64,000 nucleotides of DNA from Pseudothauera rhizosphaerae (GCF_004801305.1 NZ_SSOD01000004.1:248001-312000); one strand, 5' to 3'; positions 24,925-32,644 are shown, numbered from the stretch's first letter. Notes: generated from the sequence alone by a model not told the origin. Numbers and translations: made by a program.

Positions 24925-25976
24925 CGCAGCACCATCTCCACGGCGGGCGGCGTGGCGCCGGCGAACAGCACGACCTTGCGGCTCTGCCGCCCGGTGCCGA
25001 TGACGTAGGGCTGCTCGTCGCCGTTGTGGGGCGTGCCGTCCGGGTCGATGACCAGCAGCAGCAGGTGTTCGCCCTGGGGCACGCGGGTGGAGGAGGGGGG
25101 AAGGGGGACAGCGGCGAAGGTCAGGATGGCCGTGTCGCCGTCGGCCAGGGCGCCGATGGCGCTGCTGCTCAGGCGCCGCCAGCGCGCGCCGCCGGCATCG
25201 TTCTGGTACACCAGCAGGGAGGCGTGCAACTGGCCACCCAGGGAGGCGTAGTCCAGATCGCTGCCGAGCCGGTTGCGCACGGCGATGCTCCAGCCGGCGA
25301 TGTCCACGCTCCAGTCGTCCGCGGCCACGCTGCGGCGCGGGGCGTCTGCCGGGGGCGCGGCGGTGGCGTTGGCGGGACCGCCGGAGGCGACCTGCCAGGG
25401 CTGCTCGGACGCGGACGGCAGTTGCAGCAGCCAGCCGAAGTTCAGCGCGTCCTCCCCCGCGCTGGCGGCGACGTTGCCCCAGCCGTCGCGGAACACGGAC
25501 GAACCCAGGCGGCTTTCCAGGTAGCGCCGCAGGCCCTTCCACAGCTTCTCGTGTACGCCGTCGAGCACCACCGGGGCGGGCGAGGCCTGCGCCCAGCCGT
25601 CGGCGTCGGTCTGGGGGGCGAAGCGCGGGCTGCGCAGGCGATGGCCGTGCAGCAGGCCGGAGGCGGTGGCGAGGCTCTCGGTGCCGGCCAGCTCGTCCGC
25701 ATCGACCAGTTCGTCGCGGGCGCTCAGTTCGCGCAGGGAGGCGGGCAGGCGGCCGTTGTCGGCGACGAAGCCGGACAGGCGCATCTCGCCCTGCCATACC
25801 GGCGCGGGATGGCCGCGCACGGCGTTGACGATGGCCGCCAGGCGGGCGTGGCTGTCTTCGGTGCGCACGTGCTCGTCCCGCTCGCCGACGAGGGAGAAGG
25901 CCATCAGCGCAGTGCCCGACAGCAGGGCGACCACGACCAGCATCTCGATCAGCGTGAAACCTGCGCTGCGCGGCAT
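24921..25976 (-). CDS. accessory prepilin-like protein (type II/MSHA minor pseudopilin)
   Basis: The 351-residue product begins with a short leader and a classic class III prepilin site, SAG-FTLIEMLVVVALL, with Glu at mature position 5, followed by one hydrophobic helix. The rest is a long periplasmic domain without a family I recognise, longer than usual minor pseudopilins. It probably decorates or caps the pseudopilus. The gene lies between a secreted protein and the MshI-like protein, with its stop overlapping the latter. An extended Ala/Pro stretch near residues 205-225 may be a linker between two subdomains. Confidence 0.8.
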   Translation of the reverse strand: MPRSAGFTLIEMLVVVALLSGTALMAFSLVGERDEHVRTEDSHARLAAIVNAVRGHPAPVWQGEMRLSGFVADNGRLPASLRELSARDELVDADELAGTESLATASGLLHGHRLRSPRFAPQTDADGWAQASPAPVVLDGVHEKLWKGLRRYLESRLGSSVFRDGWGNVAASAGEDALNFGWLLQLPSASEQPWQVASGGPANATAAPPADAPRRSVAADDWSVDIAGWSIAVRNRLGSDLDYASLGGQLHASLLVYQNDAGGARWRRLSSSAIGALADGDTAILTFAAVPLPPSSTRVPQGEHLLLLVIDPDGTPHNGDEQPYVIGTGRQSRKVVLFAGATPPAVEMVLR

Positions 25977-25984
25977 GGCCGGCC

Positions 25985-26488
25985 CTATTCCGCGTCGCCG
26001 AAGGAAGTGATCAGCAGCGCCGGCCCCTTCGAGTAGTTGTACACGTGCAGGGCGTAGAAGCGGCGGCGTTCGCCCACCTTGGCGGTCTCCGCCAGGCGCC
26101 GGGCCACGCCGGCCTCGATGTAGGCGGTGAGGAAGCGTTCGTCGCCGTACCTGAGCACGATGCGCTGGCGCACTTCGGGCACTTCGCTGGCCTGCATCAT
26201 GTGCAGCACGCTGGTGAGGTATTCCGCGCGCTGGGGGGCGGGCGGGTCTTCCAGGACGGCGACGAAGCTGACGTTCTCCGGGCGCAGCACGATGCGCTGG
26301 CCGGCGATTTCGGTGCGGCTGCCGTCCACGAACTCTTTCAGATCCACCGGGCGATAGCCGGCCTGCGTGCCGTCCTGTGCGGCGGCGGGGCCGGGTGAAT
26401 GGAAAAGCGCGGCAACCGGCACCGCCAGCAGCAGGAGGATGCGGGCGAGGCGGGCGATGAAGGGGTGGAAGGGCTTCATGGGATGCAT
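25985..26488 (-). CDS. secreted protein of unknown function in the pseudopilus operon
   Basis: This product of about 167 residues has a signal peptide with a hydrophobic core (ILLLLAVPVAALF) and a cleavage site near PAAAQD. The mature part of about 130 residues has no Cys and no family I recognise; the FVAVLEDPP and RFYALHVYNYSKG segments suggest a small alpha/beta domain. The ATG at 26488 overlaps the stop of the upstream prepilin gene by one base (TGATG), so coupling is likely; an ATG three codons in is also possible. Its place between two prepilin genes suggests a periplasmic assembly or pilotin-like role, which is inference only. Confidence 0.65.
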   Translation of the reverse strand: MHPMKPFHPFIARLARILLLLAVPVAALFHSPGPAAAQDGTQAGYRPVDLKEFVDGSRTEIAGQRIVLRPENVSFVAVLEDPPAPQRAEYLTSVLHMMQASEVPEVRQRIVLRYGDERFLTAYIEAGVARRLAETAKVGERRRFYALHVYNYSKGPALLITSFGDAE

Positions 26489-27390
26489 CAGTCCAGGCAG
26501 AACACGAGGTCGTCGGCACCGTGTGCGGCCGACAGGTCGGGCTGGCACGGCGCGTCCACGGCGAATCCGCCGAAGCGCCCGTCCGCGCCGGCGTGGGCGA
26601 TGCGGGCGGGGGTGGTGGCGGTGGGGCGGAAATAGAACACCGGGCGGCCGAGGGCGGAGAACTGGTCGCGCCCGGCGTCGTAGCCGGCGGACAGGCTGTC
26701 CACGCTGCGCCAGCGGAAGGCGCATTCCGCGGCGGCCGTGGCGCACGGCGGCAGGGGCGGCAGCGGGGCGCCGGCCGGCACGTTGGGCAGGTTGCGCTGC
26801 ATGGGCGCCTGCTCCAGCCCGGTGCCGTCGTGGCCGGCATCCACGCGCAGCAGCTTGGCCGCGTCCAGGTAAGGGCCGCGCCAGCCGCGTTGCGCTTCCG
26901 CGTCCCAGTGCATGAGGCGGCCGAGGGGGTGGTTGGTGCAGAGCTGCGGGCGGGCAAACAGTTGGCCGAGATTGGCCGGATGGGCGAACCAGTTATCGCG
27001 CCAGCCTTCCAGGTCCACGGAGCCGCCGGGCAGGTGGATGTCTGGCAGGCCCGCGCGGGCCGTCAGGCCGCCGTCGGACGGGATGCCGGTGCAGTCGTAG
27101 CCGCCGCCGGCGTTCGGGCTTTCGATGCCGCCGGAAGGTGCCAGGGCGAAGGGGCCTTCCCCAGGCCAGTGGCCCGTGTCGGCATGGAAGGCGCGCAGGG
27201 CGCGGGCGATCTGGTCGAGCTGGACGCGGGCGAGGCGGTCGGCCTCGGTGCGCGCCAAGGTAGCGTAGTGGCCCCAGGCCACGCTGGCCAGCGCCGCGAC
27301 GATGGCGATCACGACGAGCATCTCGCCCAGCGTCAGTCCGCGCTGAACCAGGGCGGACGAAGGCGGCAGGACGGCGGCGTGACGGGGCAT
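26488..27390 (-). CDS. accessory prepilin-like protein with a long leader
   Basis: The 300-residue protein carries a prepilin peptidase site at RG-LTLGEMLVVIAIVAAL: Gly at -1, Leu at +1 and Glu at +5, after a leader of about 18 residues. A single hydrophobic helix follows, then a large periplasmic domain with several Cys residues (for example near YDCTGIP, LCTNHP, FCLD) that could form disulfides. The mature +1 residue is Leu rather than Phe or Met, which is tolerated. It follows the major prepilin gene after about 120 bases containing strong hairpins and is probably expressed at a lower level. The function is likely that of a minor pseudopilin. Confidence 0.78.
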   Translation of the reverse strand: MPRHAAVLPPSSALVQRGLTLGEMLVVIAIVAALASVAWGHYATLARTEADRLARVQLDQIARALRAFHADTGHWPGEGPFALAPSGGIESPNAGGGYDCTGIPSDGGLTARAGLPDIHLPGGSVDLEGWRDNWFAHPANLGQLFARPQLCTNHPLGRLMHWDAEAQRGWRGPYLDAAKLLRVDAGHDGTGLEQAPMQRNLPNVPAGAPLPPLPPCATAAAECAFRWRSVDSLSAGYDAGRDQFSALGRPVFYFRPTATTPARIAHAGADGRFGGFAVDAPCQPDLSAAHGADDLVFCLD

Positions 27391-27511
27391 GGCGCTCGCG
27401 GCAGGAAACAGGGGGAAGCAGGGGGGGCGGACACCGCCCGTACAAGGGGTGACGGGGGTGTCCGCCGGCCCGAGGCCGGCCGCGTGGCCGGTGGCTCGGG
27501 TGATCAGGCGC
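27391..27511 (-). promoter_or_regulatory. GC-rich hairpins between major prepilin and downstream genes
   Basis: The minus-strand transcript leaving the major prepilin gene passes two strong inverted repeats: GGCCGGCCTCGGGCCGGC (in the 27455-27490 part) and GGGCGGTGTCCGCCC (about 27424-27441). No run of T follows, so they are not classical terminators. They may stabilise the 3' end of an abundant pilin message or partly attenuate the downstream operon. Confidence 0.45.
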
Positions 27512-28507
27512 TTAGAGCGTGCTGCGGGTGCCGTCCCATTCGCCCAGCTCTTCGTCCTTGGTGTCGCCGGCGCCATCGACGACGGCGATCAGTTCGATCT
27601 CGTCGGTGGTCTCATTGACGCCGAACAGGCCGACGAAGCGGTTGTACTCGTCCTGCGTCACGTGGCGGTAGGTGGGCGTGTTGTTCAGCGCGCCGCGGGT
27701 CTGCGGGTCGAACAGCGTGGAATCCGGGCCGATGCCGAAGGCGTACACGGTGGTGTTCAGCGGCACCTTGATGCGGTCGGCGTTGCCCTGGTCGGAGGTA
27801 TCCCATACCAGCACCTTGGCGGCGTCCACGATGGGCGCGCTGGCATCGAGGCCGCAACCGTTGGCGCCGGCCGGGCGGAAGATGTTGCTGTTGGTGACGT
27901 CGTTGGAGCGGCTGTTGATCAGCGCCCGGATGCCGTCGGCCGGCAGGGTGGACGGCTCCGCGACCGCCTGGGCGTAGGTGCCCGCGCAGTTGAACGCGCC
28001 GTGGGCGATGCCCGAGCCGATCACGCGCAGTTGCGTGATGCCGTACTCGTTCAGGCGGTCGGCCTCCGCCTCGGTCAGTGTGGCCACTTCCAGCGGCTCG
28101 GCCAGATCGACGTTGACGACCCCGGAGACGTTGGTGTCCTTGTCCGTGATGGTGGTGAGGTCGGCGGCGGCGGCCACGAACAGCGAGTCGAAGTTGTCCG
28201 GGTACTGGCCGTTGTTCAGCACGCGGTAGGTCAGGATGCCCTTGGACAACTCGTCCATCATCGCCACGTGGGCGGCGGCGGAGGCCTGGCGGTCGGTGTC
28301 GCGCAGGATGATGGTGGCGGTGCCGGCCACGGCGGCGAGGATGGCGACCACGACCAGAAGTTCGAGCAGCGTGAAGCCGCCTTCCTTCTTCTTCAGCGCG
28401 GCCAGGCGGCTGCGCAGCTTGCCGGAGACTTGATGGGTTTCGACGGCGGCCAGTTTGGCGGCGACGTGCTTGTCGGACTTGAAGCCGAACAATTGGGCGA
28501 TAGACAT
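27512..28507 (-). CDS. major prepilin-like protein with a 44-residue leader
   Basis: This 331-residue protein has a textbook class III prepilin motif, KKKEGG-FTLLELLVVVAILAAV, with Glu at mature position 5, but the motif starts only at residue 45. The leader is thus about 44 residues, rich in Lys, Ala and Gln, far longer than the usual 5-25. The mature part is about 287 residues, with a long helix and an Asn/Thr/Asp-rich periplasmic domain. The start is fixed by AAGGAG six bases before ATG 28507. As first gene of the block and with the best ribosome site, it is probably the main fibre subunit. Codon use and composition differ little from the neighbours. Confidence 0.82.
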   Translation of the reverse strand: MSIAQLFGFKSDKHVAAKLAAVETHQVSGKLRSRLAALKKKEGGFTLLELLVVVAILAAVAGTATIILRDTDRQASAAAHVAMMDELSKGILTYRVLNNGQYPDNFDSLFVAAAADLTTITDKDTNVSGVVNVDLAEPLEVATLTEAEADRLNEYGITQLRVIGSGIAHGAFNCAGTYAQAVAEPSTLPADGIRALINSRSNDVTNSNIFRPAGANGCGLDASAPIVDAAKVLVWDTSDQGNADRIKVPLNTTVYAFGIGPDSTLFDPQTRGALNNTPTYRHVTQDEYNRFVGLFGVNETTDEIELIAVVDGAGDTKDEELGEWDGTRSTL

Positions 28508-28670
28508 AGCAACTCCTTGAACTTGATGAGAGTTGCCTTGTTTCCAGCCACAGGAACAGAAGGCGTTACGGATGATGCGGGGTGCTGCGGGTACTGCCTG
28601 ATGTCCGGCCGCTGGGCCGGCGATGGTGCGACGCCGCGTCGCCACCGTGATGCGTGTTCCGCACCGCAGG

Positions 28671-28943
28671 TCAGGTGGGCGTGGCCCTGCCGCCGACGGT
28701 GCCGACTTCCTGCATCAGGAAGTCGTGGATGCGGCGAAACAGCGACCGCTGGAGCGGCGCCGAATCGACGGTGAAACGATACTGCTTGCCGCAGTGCAGG
28801 ATCACTTCCTTCTGTCCGCGGCGAAGAATGCGGATTTCGATCCTGATCTCCGCGAAACCTTCGTGATCGAAAGCCTCCTGATACAGACTGACCAGCTTGT
28901 CCACGACCTTGATCTGCCCGGTCGGGACCGATGCTTGCACCAT
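28671..28943 (-). CDS. small cytoplasmic protein of unknown function, likely Fur-controlled
   Basis: This 90-residue protein has no signal peptide or membrane segment and no family I recognise. It is a mixed alpha/beta sequence with many charged residues (FAEIRIEIRILRRGQKE) and one Cys (LHCGKQY). The start ATG at 28943 is supported by GGGAGG six bases upstream. Its promoter region contains a good Fur-box match at 28998-29016 and an inverted repeat at 28968-28985, so iron-responsive expression is likely. It precedes the major prepilin gene in the same direction with a gap of 163 bases and may or may not be co-transcribed with it. Confidence 0.65.
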   Translation of the reverse strand: MVQASVPTGQIKVVDKLVSLYQEAFDHEGFAEIRIEIRILRRGQKEVILHCGKQYRFTVDSAPLQRSLFRRIHDFLMQEVGTVGGRATPT

Positions 28944-28967
28944 GCTTGACCTCCCTGTCATTAGGAC

Positions 28968-28985
28968 TATAGGAAATATCCTATA
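28968..28985. promoter_or_regulatory. perfect inverted repeat upstream of the 90-residue gene
   Basis: TATAGGA-AATA-TCCTATA is a perfect 7-base inverted repeat, 25 bases upstream of the ATG at 28943. It may be an operator, or part of the promoter, because its AT-rich arms could supply a -10 hexamer on either strand. Confidence 0.45.
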
Positions 28986-28997
28986 CCGTAGGTCATG

Positions 28998-29016
28998 ATG
29001 AATGATACTCGTTCTC
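28998..29016. promoter_or_regulatory. candidate Fur box
   Basis: The 19 bases here match the Fur consensus GATAATGATAATCATTATC at 13 positions, with 13 of 16 in the part that starts at AATGATA (29001). The site lies 55 bases upstream of the ATG of the 90-residue gene. Confidence 0.55.
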
Positions 29017-29155
29017 AACAAAGCGTCAATATCAAAAGAAGGGGTATTTTTCGAGCGCAGTGTGCATTTCTTCACGGAAGAAAAGGCATTGCAGACGATG
29101 CGCATGCCGCGATCCGGCGTGTTGCCGGGATGCATCGAAAGTAGGAAGCCGCGGG

Positions 29156-29641
29156 TCAGCGGGTGCGCCGATACAGCCCGACCAGTTCCGTATGCGCCAG
29201 CACGTGGCCTTGCATGGCGCGTTCCAGCGCGGCCTTGTCCGGCTTGCCGAGATCGGGCAGCAGCGTATCCAGCGCGTACAGCTTGAAGAAGTAGCGATGG
29301 CGGCCGATGGGCGGACAAGGGCCGCCGTAGCCGGTGCGCCCCCAGTCGTTGAGGCCTTGCAGCGTGCCTGCGGGCAGCGCGGCCGGCGGCAGTCCGGCGG
29401 GCAGGGCGCCGGCCACGGCGGGCAGGTTGTAGAGCAGCCAGTGCACCCAGGTCATCTTCGGCGCCTCGGGGTCGGGGGCGTCCGGGTCGTCCACGATCAG
29501 CACCAGGCTGCGGGCACCCGCCGGCGGTGCGGTCCAGGACAGCGGCGGCGAGCTGTCGCGCCCGTCGCAGGTGTGCTGGGGCGGGATGGCGGCACCGGCG
29601 GCGAAGGCCGGCGAACTCAGCGTCATCGTGCTCATGTCCAT
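29156..29641 (-). CDS. YbhB/YbcL family (PEBP/Raf-kinase-inhibitor-like) protein
   Basis: This 161-residue protein matches the bacterial PEBP family. Conserved blocks are TCDGRDSSPPLSW near residues 22-34, the ligand-site segment DDPDAPDPEAPKMTWVHW (about 53-70) and GYGGPCPPIGRHRYFFKLYAL in the second half (split by residue near 110-130). Family members bind phosphorylated or anionic ligands; no enzymatic role is established. It lacks a signal peptide and is probably cytoplasmic. ATG 29641 is preceded by GGAGA; an upstream extension of the frame has no family homology. It is transcribed away from the HAD phosphatase gene. Confidence 0.88.
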   Translation of the reverse strand: MDMSTMTLSSPAFAAGAAIPPQHTCDGRDSSPPLSWTAPPAGARSLVLIVDDPDAPDPEAPKMTWVHWLLYNLPAVAGALPAGLPPAALPAGTLQGLNDWGRTGYGGPCPPIGRHRYFFKLYALDTLLPDLGKPDKAALERAMQGHVLAHTELVGLYRRTR

Positions 29642-29798
29642 TCGTTCTCCGTGGCGGCACGTTGCGGTCCGTTCCGCAGCGGCGGAGCGGTCCTTACCGG
29701 ATAGCAGGGCGCACGCCCGTGCGCAAGGCGGGCGTGCCCGATCTATCATCGCGTCGGGCGCCGAGCGGGGAAGGCGGGCGCAGTTTCCGGAGCGGCAG

Positions 29799-30542
29799 AT
29801 GCAGGTGCAGGCCTTGTTCTTCGATCTCAGTGGGGTGATCTACAGCGGCGTGCAGCCGATACCCGGCGTGGTCGAGCGCGTCAATGCGCTGCGTGCCCGC
29901 GGCTTTGCGGTGCGCTTCCTGACCAACACTGCGAGCCAGTCCCGCGACTACCTCCTGGCCCTGCTCGCCGGCATGGGCGTGGAGGTGGCCCACGACGAGC
30001 TGTTCACCGCGCCAGGCGCCGCTGCGCAATGGGTGCGCAGCCGGGGTCATCGGCCGTACCTGCTGCTGTCGCCCAACGTGGCGCACGAATTCGACGGCAT
30101 CCCCCGGGACGATCCCGACTGCGTGGTGCTGGGCGACGCGGGCGACGACCTCAGCTACGCCAACCTGAACCGCGCCTTCGAACTGGTGCTGGCGGGCGCA
30201 ACCCTGGTGGGCATCGGCTACAACCGCTACTACCACGACGGCGAGGGCATCAAGCTGGACGCCGGCGCCTTCGTGCATGCGCTGGAATGGGCTGCGGGGC
30301 GGCAGGCGGTGATCATGGGCAAGCCGAGCGCGGCCTTCTTCGCGGAGGTGGTGCGCTCCACCGGCCTGCAGCCGGCCCAGTGCCTGATGGTGGGCGACGA
30401 CGTGTTCGGCGACATCGAGGGCGCCCTGCAGGCCGGGCTGCAGGCCTGTCTGGTGCGCACCGGCAAGTACCGCCCGGGCGACGAGGGCCGCATCGAAGGC
30501 GACTTCCGCGTGCTGGCGTCGGCGGCCGGGCTGGAACCGTAG
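29799..30542 (+). CDS. HAD-superfamily (subclass IIA) phosphatase, HDHD2-like
   Basis: The 247-residue protein has the HAD motifs DLSGV (motif I, Asp9 region; the second Asp of DxD is replaced by Ser-Gly, as in HDHD2-like members), FLTNTASQS (motif II), a Lys in MGKPSAAFF (motif III) and GDDVFGDIEGA (motif IV). This is the IIA-capped phosphatase type (NagD, HDHD2, phospholysine phosphohistidine phosphatase). The substrate is unknown. Note that the usual DxDGT reads D-L-S-G-V, so the general acid Asp is missing, as in HDHD2 relatives, and activity may be altered. ATG 29799 is preceded by CGGAG. Confidence 0.85.
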   Translation: MQVQALFFDLSGVIYSGVQPIPGVVERVNALRARGFAVRFLTNTASQSRDYLLALLAGMGVEVAHDELFTAPGAAAQWVRSRGHRPYLLLSPNVAHEFDGIPRDDPDCVVLGDAGDDLSYANLNRAFELVLAGATLVGIGYNRYYHDGEGIKLDAGAFVHALEWAAGRQAVIMGKPSAAFFAEVVRSTGLQPAQCLMVGDDVFGDIEGALQAGLQACLVRTGKYRPGDEGRIEGDFRVLASAAGLEP

Positions 30543-30719
30543 GTGTTACGGGCATCGTAGTTAGTTGATCCGGCAAAAAGAGCCGAACCGGCAAGAAATG
30601 CCGAACAAGTGTCAGTGCATTGGTGGTGTCAATGCCAGATATATTGAGTACGCTAAACAATGATCATAAACGGCATGACTATTGCTAGATTGCATCAGTT
30701 CATCTGAAAGGAGAGCAAT
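30543..30719. other. AT-richer intergenic stretch with two similar hairpins
   Basis: Two tandem, near-identical hairpins lie at 30571-30585 (CGGC...GCCG) and 30589-30603 (CGGCA...TGCCG). The rest up to 30719 is notably AT-richer and probably contains the promoter of the following gene, whose ribosome site AGGAG sits at about 30711-30715. Confidence 0.4.
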
Positions 30720-31283
30720 ATGTTCATCCAATCTGGCTATGGCGTGCAGGCCTACAGCGCATCCAGCAAGATTGCTCTGCAACAGAGCAACGACGTTACG
30801 AAGGCCGTGCCTGCCAATCTGTCGAAGAATTCAGCCTCGGCAAATACTACCGAGCAGGTGACCCTATCCAGTGCCGGAAAAAAACTCGCTGCAAGCGGAA
30901 ATAATGCGACGCAGCCCAGAACCCCGGCTCAGGAGAGGCTGATCATGGCGGCCAGTTCGAGCCGTCAAAGTGCCGAGAAGATAGCAAGCGATATCGCATA
31001 TGCGCCAAGTGGAATCATATACGACATCAGTAACACTGGAGGTGGCGAAGAAGTGAGAACGCTAGCGACCTCCGGACGAATCATCGATGACGAATTCAAA
31101 GCCAGATTCAATAGTGAAGCAGCCGCAATCGATGCGCAGCGACGTGCGATCTATGAATCTGAAACGGCAAAAGGAACGGACCCTCTGCAAATTCTCACCA
31201 TGATGATTGACTTCACGAACACGCAATCCAAGGACTATCTCGAGGCGTCTGGCTGGGGCTATCAAGGCAGTTCGCCACCGTAG
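30720..31283 (+). CDS. hypothetical protein with low-GC composition
   Basis: The 187-residue product is unrecognised. It has no signal peptide or membrane span, is rich in Ser, Ala and Thr, and contains VTLSSAGKKLAAS (about residues 47-59), a short motif of the type seen near the N terminus of FlgM-like and other small regulatory or filament-associated proteins. The gene is about half G+C, unlike the very GC-rich neighbours, and uses AT-ending codons freely, which suggests horizontal acquisition. A clear ribosome site, AAAGGAG, precedes the ATG, supporting real expression. It stands alone, with intergenic gaps of about 180 bases on both sides. Confidence 0.6.
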   Translation: MFIQSGYGVQAYSASSKIALQQSNDVTKAVPANLSKNSASANTTEQVTLSSAGKKLAASGNNATQPRTPAQERLIMAASSSRQSAEKIASDIAYAPSGIIYDISNTGGGEEVRTLATSGRIIDDEFKARFNSEAAAIDAQRRAIYESETAKGTDPLQILTMMIDFTNTQSKDYLEASGWGYQGSSPP

Positions 31284-31461
31284 TTCTTTTTGCTGGCAAA
31301 AAGTTCTTCGTACCAAGCTCTTGATCTCTCGCATGGTGGGCTGAGCGCCAAGATTCATGGGTTGCGTTGATGCCGCAGACGAGCCGCTGCGTCCGATCCC
31401 GAGCGGCGGGCAAGTGTCCGGCGGAATGAACGTCCCCTAGCCGCCGCCCGCGGCGGGGCGC

Positions 31462-32553
31462 TCAGGGCGCCGCGCGTGCCATGCGTTCGAGAATCTCGAT
31501 CACTTTCAGGCTGGCGCTCTCCATCTCCGCCAGCGCACGGGCGGCCGCTTCCGGGTTGCCGCCCTGGTGGGTGCGCACGGCTTCGACGCCGCTCGCATGC
31601 ACCGCCGCATGGTGGGGTTCGAGTTCGCGGTAGCCGGGCAGGCCGGAGAAGCTGTCGCGGCCGTCGCCTTCGTAGTACCACTTGCCCAGCCGGCAGTGGA
31701 GGTGGCTGGCGAAGTCGGATTCGCCTTTCTGGCTGAGCCCCATCAGTACCTTGTAGATCTCCATCTTGTAGACCAGATGGTCGATCTTGGCCGTTTCGAC
31801 GAAGCTTGCCAGCGCCACCGAGGAAACGGCCCGGCCCAGCGTGCCGGAGATCTGCCGCAGGGTGTCGATGCTGGCGTGTGCCACTTCGCTGTCGCGGGTG
31901 AAGCCGGTGATCTGTTCGGGGCTGACGTCGAGCTGCGCCATGACGCGCTCGGTCTCGCCATGCACGCTGCCGACCAGGCCGGCGATCTGGGCGGTGGCCT
32001 GGGTGGTGCGTTCGGCCAGCTTGCGCACCTCGTCGGCCACCACGGCGAAGCCGCGGCCGGCCTCGCCGGCGCGGGCGGCCTCGATGGCGGCGTTGAGCGC
32101 CAGCAGGTTGGTCTGGTCGGCGATCTCACGGATCATCTCCAGGAAACTGCCGATCTCGGTGGTGCGCTCGCTCAGCGACACCACGGCGGAGGTGGTCTGC
32201 TGGCTTTTCTCCGCCAGCAGCCTGAGGTTGGCGTCCAGCCGCGCCACGGCTTCGACGCTGCGTCCGACCGCGGCGCCGGTTTCGGTGGAGACGTCGCGCT
32301 CTTCCTTCATCGACTGCGCCAGTCCGCCCAGCGACTGCTGCACCAGCTTCAGCGAATCCGAAAAGGTCTGCAGGTTGCGGTATATCTCCGCGGCGAACGC
32401 AGCGGAGCGCTGCTGGCCGTCGAGCCGGGCACGGACGTCGGCCAGTTCACCGCGCAGGCCGGCGATCTCCGCGTCGCGCTCGGCCACTCTGGCCTGCAGC
32501 GCGGCCACCGTGTTCTCGCATTCCTTCGCCAGCCGTTTCGATTGTCCGAACAT
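31462..32553 (-). CDS. soluble methyl-accepting chemoreceptor with C-terminal CZB zinc-binding domain
   Basis: This 363-residue protein has no membrane span. It begins with a coiled coil (about 10-60), contains the conserved receptor tip EIADQTNLLALNAAIEAARAGE (around residues 143-165) and ends with a CZB domain: His259 in DHLVYK, Cys287 in HCRLGKW, and the His pair at 314-315. CZB proteins sense zinc or hypochlorous acid and act on CheA or on diguanylate cyclases. It is thus a cytosolic sensor of the TlpD type. The ATG at 32553 with GGGAG upstream was preferred over a TTG six codons earlier. No che genes adjoin it. Confidence 0.88.
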   Translation of the reverse strand: MFGQSKRLAKECENTVAALQARVAERDAEIAGLRGELADVRARLDGQQRSAAFAAEIYRNLQTFSDSLKLVQQSLGGLAQSMKEERDVSTETGAAVGRSVEAVARLDANLRLLAEKSQQTTSAVVSLSERTTEIGSFLEMIREIADQTNLLALNAAIEAARAGEAGRGFAVVADEVRKLAERTTQATAQIAGLVGSVHGETERVMAQLDVSPEQITGFTRDSEVAHASIDTLRQISGTLGRAVSSVALASFVETAKIDHLVYKMEIYKVLMGLSQKGESDFASHLHCRLGKWYYEGDGRDSFSGLPGYRELEPHHAAVHASGVEAVRTHQGGNPEAAARALAEMESASLKVIEILERMARAAP

Positions 32554-32644
32554 GCCTCGTCTCCCGCGCAAGGGTTTTTTCCCGCATGAATAAGGGTTTG
32601 CTCATATTGTGCCATGCGGTACGCGCGGTGGATCCCGCCGCATC

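Noticed and set aside
15812-28507. An integrating conjugative element, suggested by the DUF3438-like secretin tail
   Set aside because: No relaxase, coupling protein, VirB4, integrase, attachment site or composition change was seen; all other genes fit a chromosomal pilus/secretion locus.
28508-28670. A sigma-54 promoter for the major prepilin gene
   Set aside because: No TGGCAC-N5-TTGC match with correct spacing was found in the 163 bases upstream.
29002-29286. A 94-codon plus-strand open frame in the gap before the PEBP-like gene
   Set aside because: It has no ribosome site, changes composition halfway and runs antisense into the PEBP-like gene; no family or conservation argument supports it.
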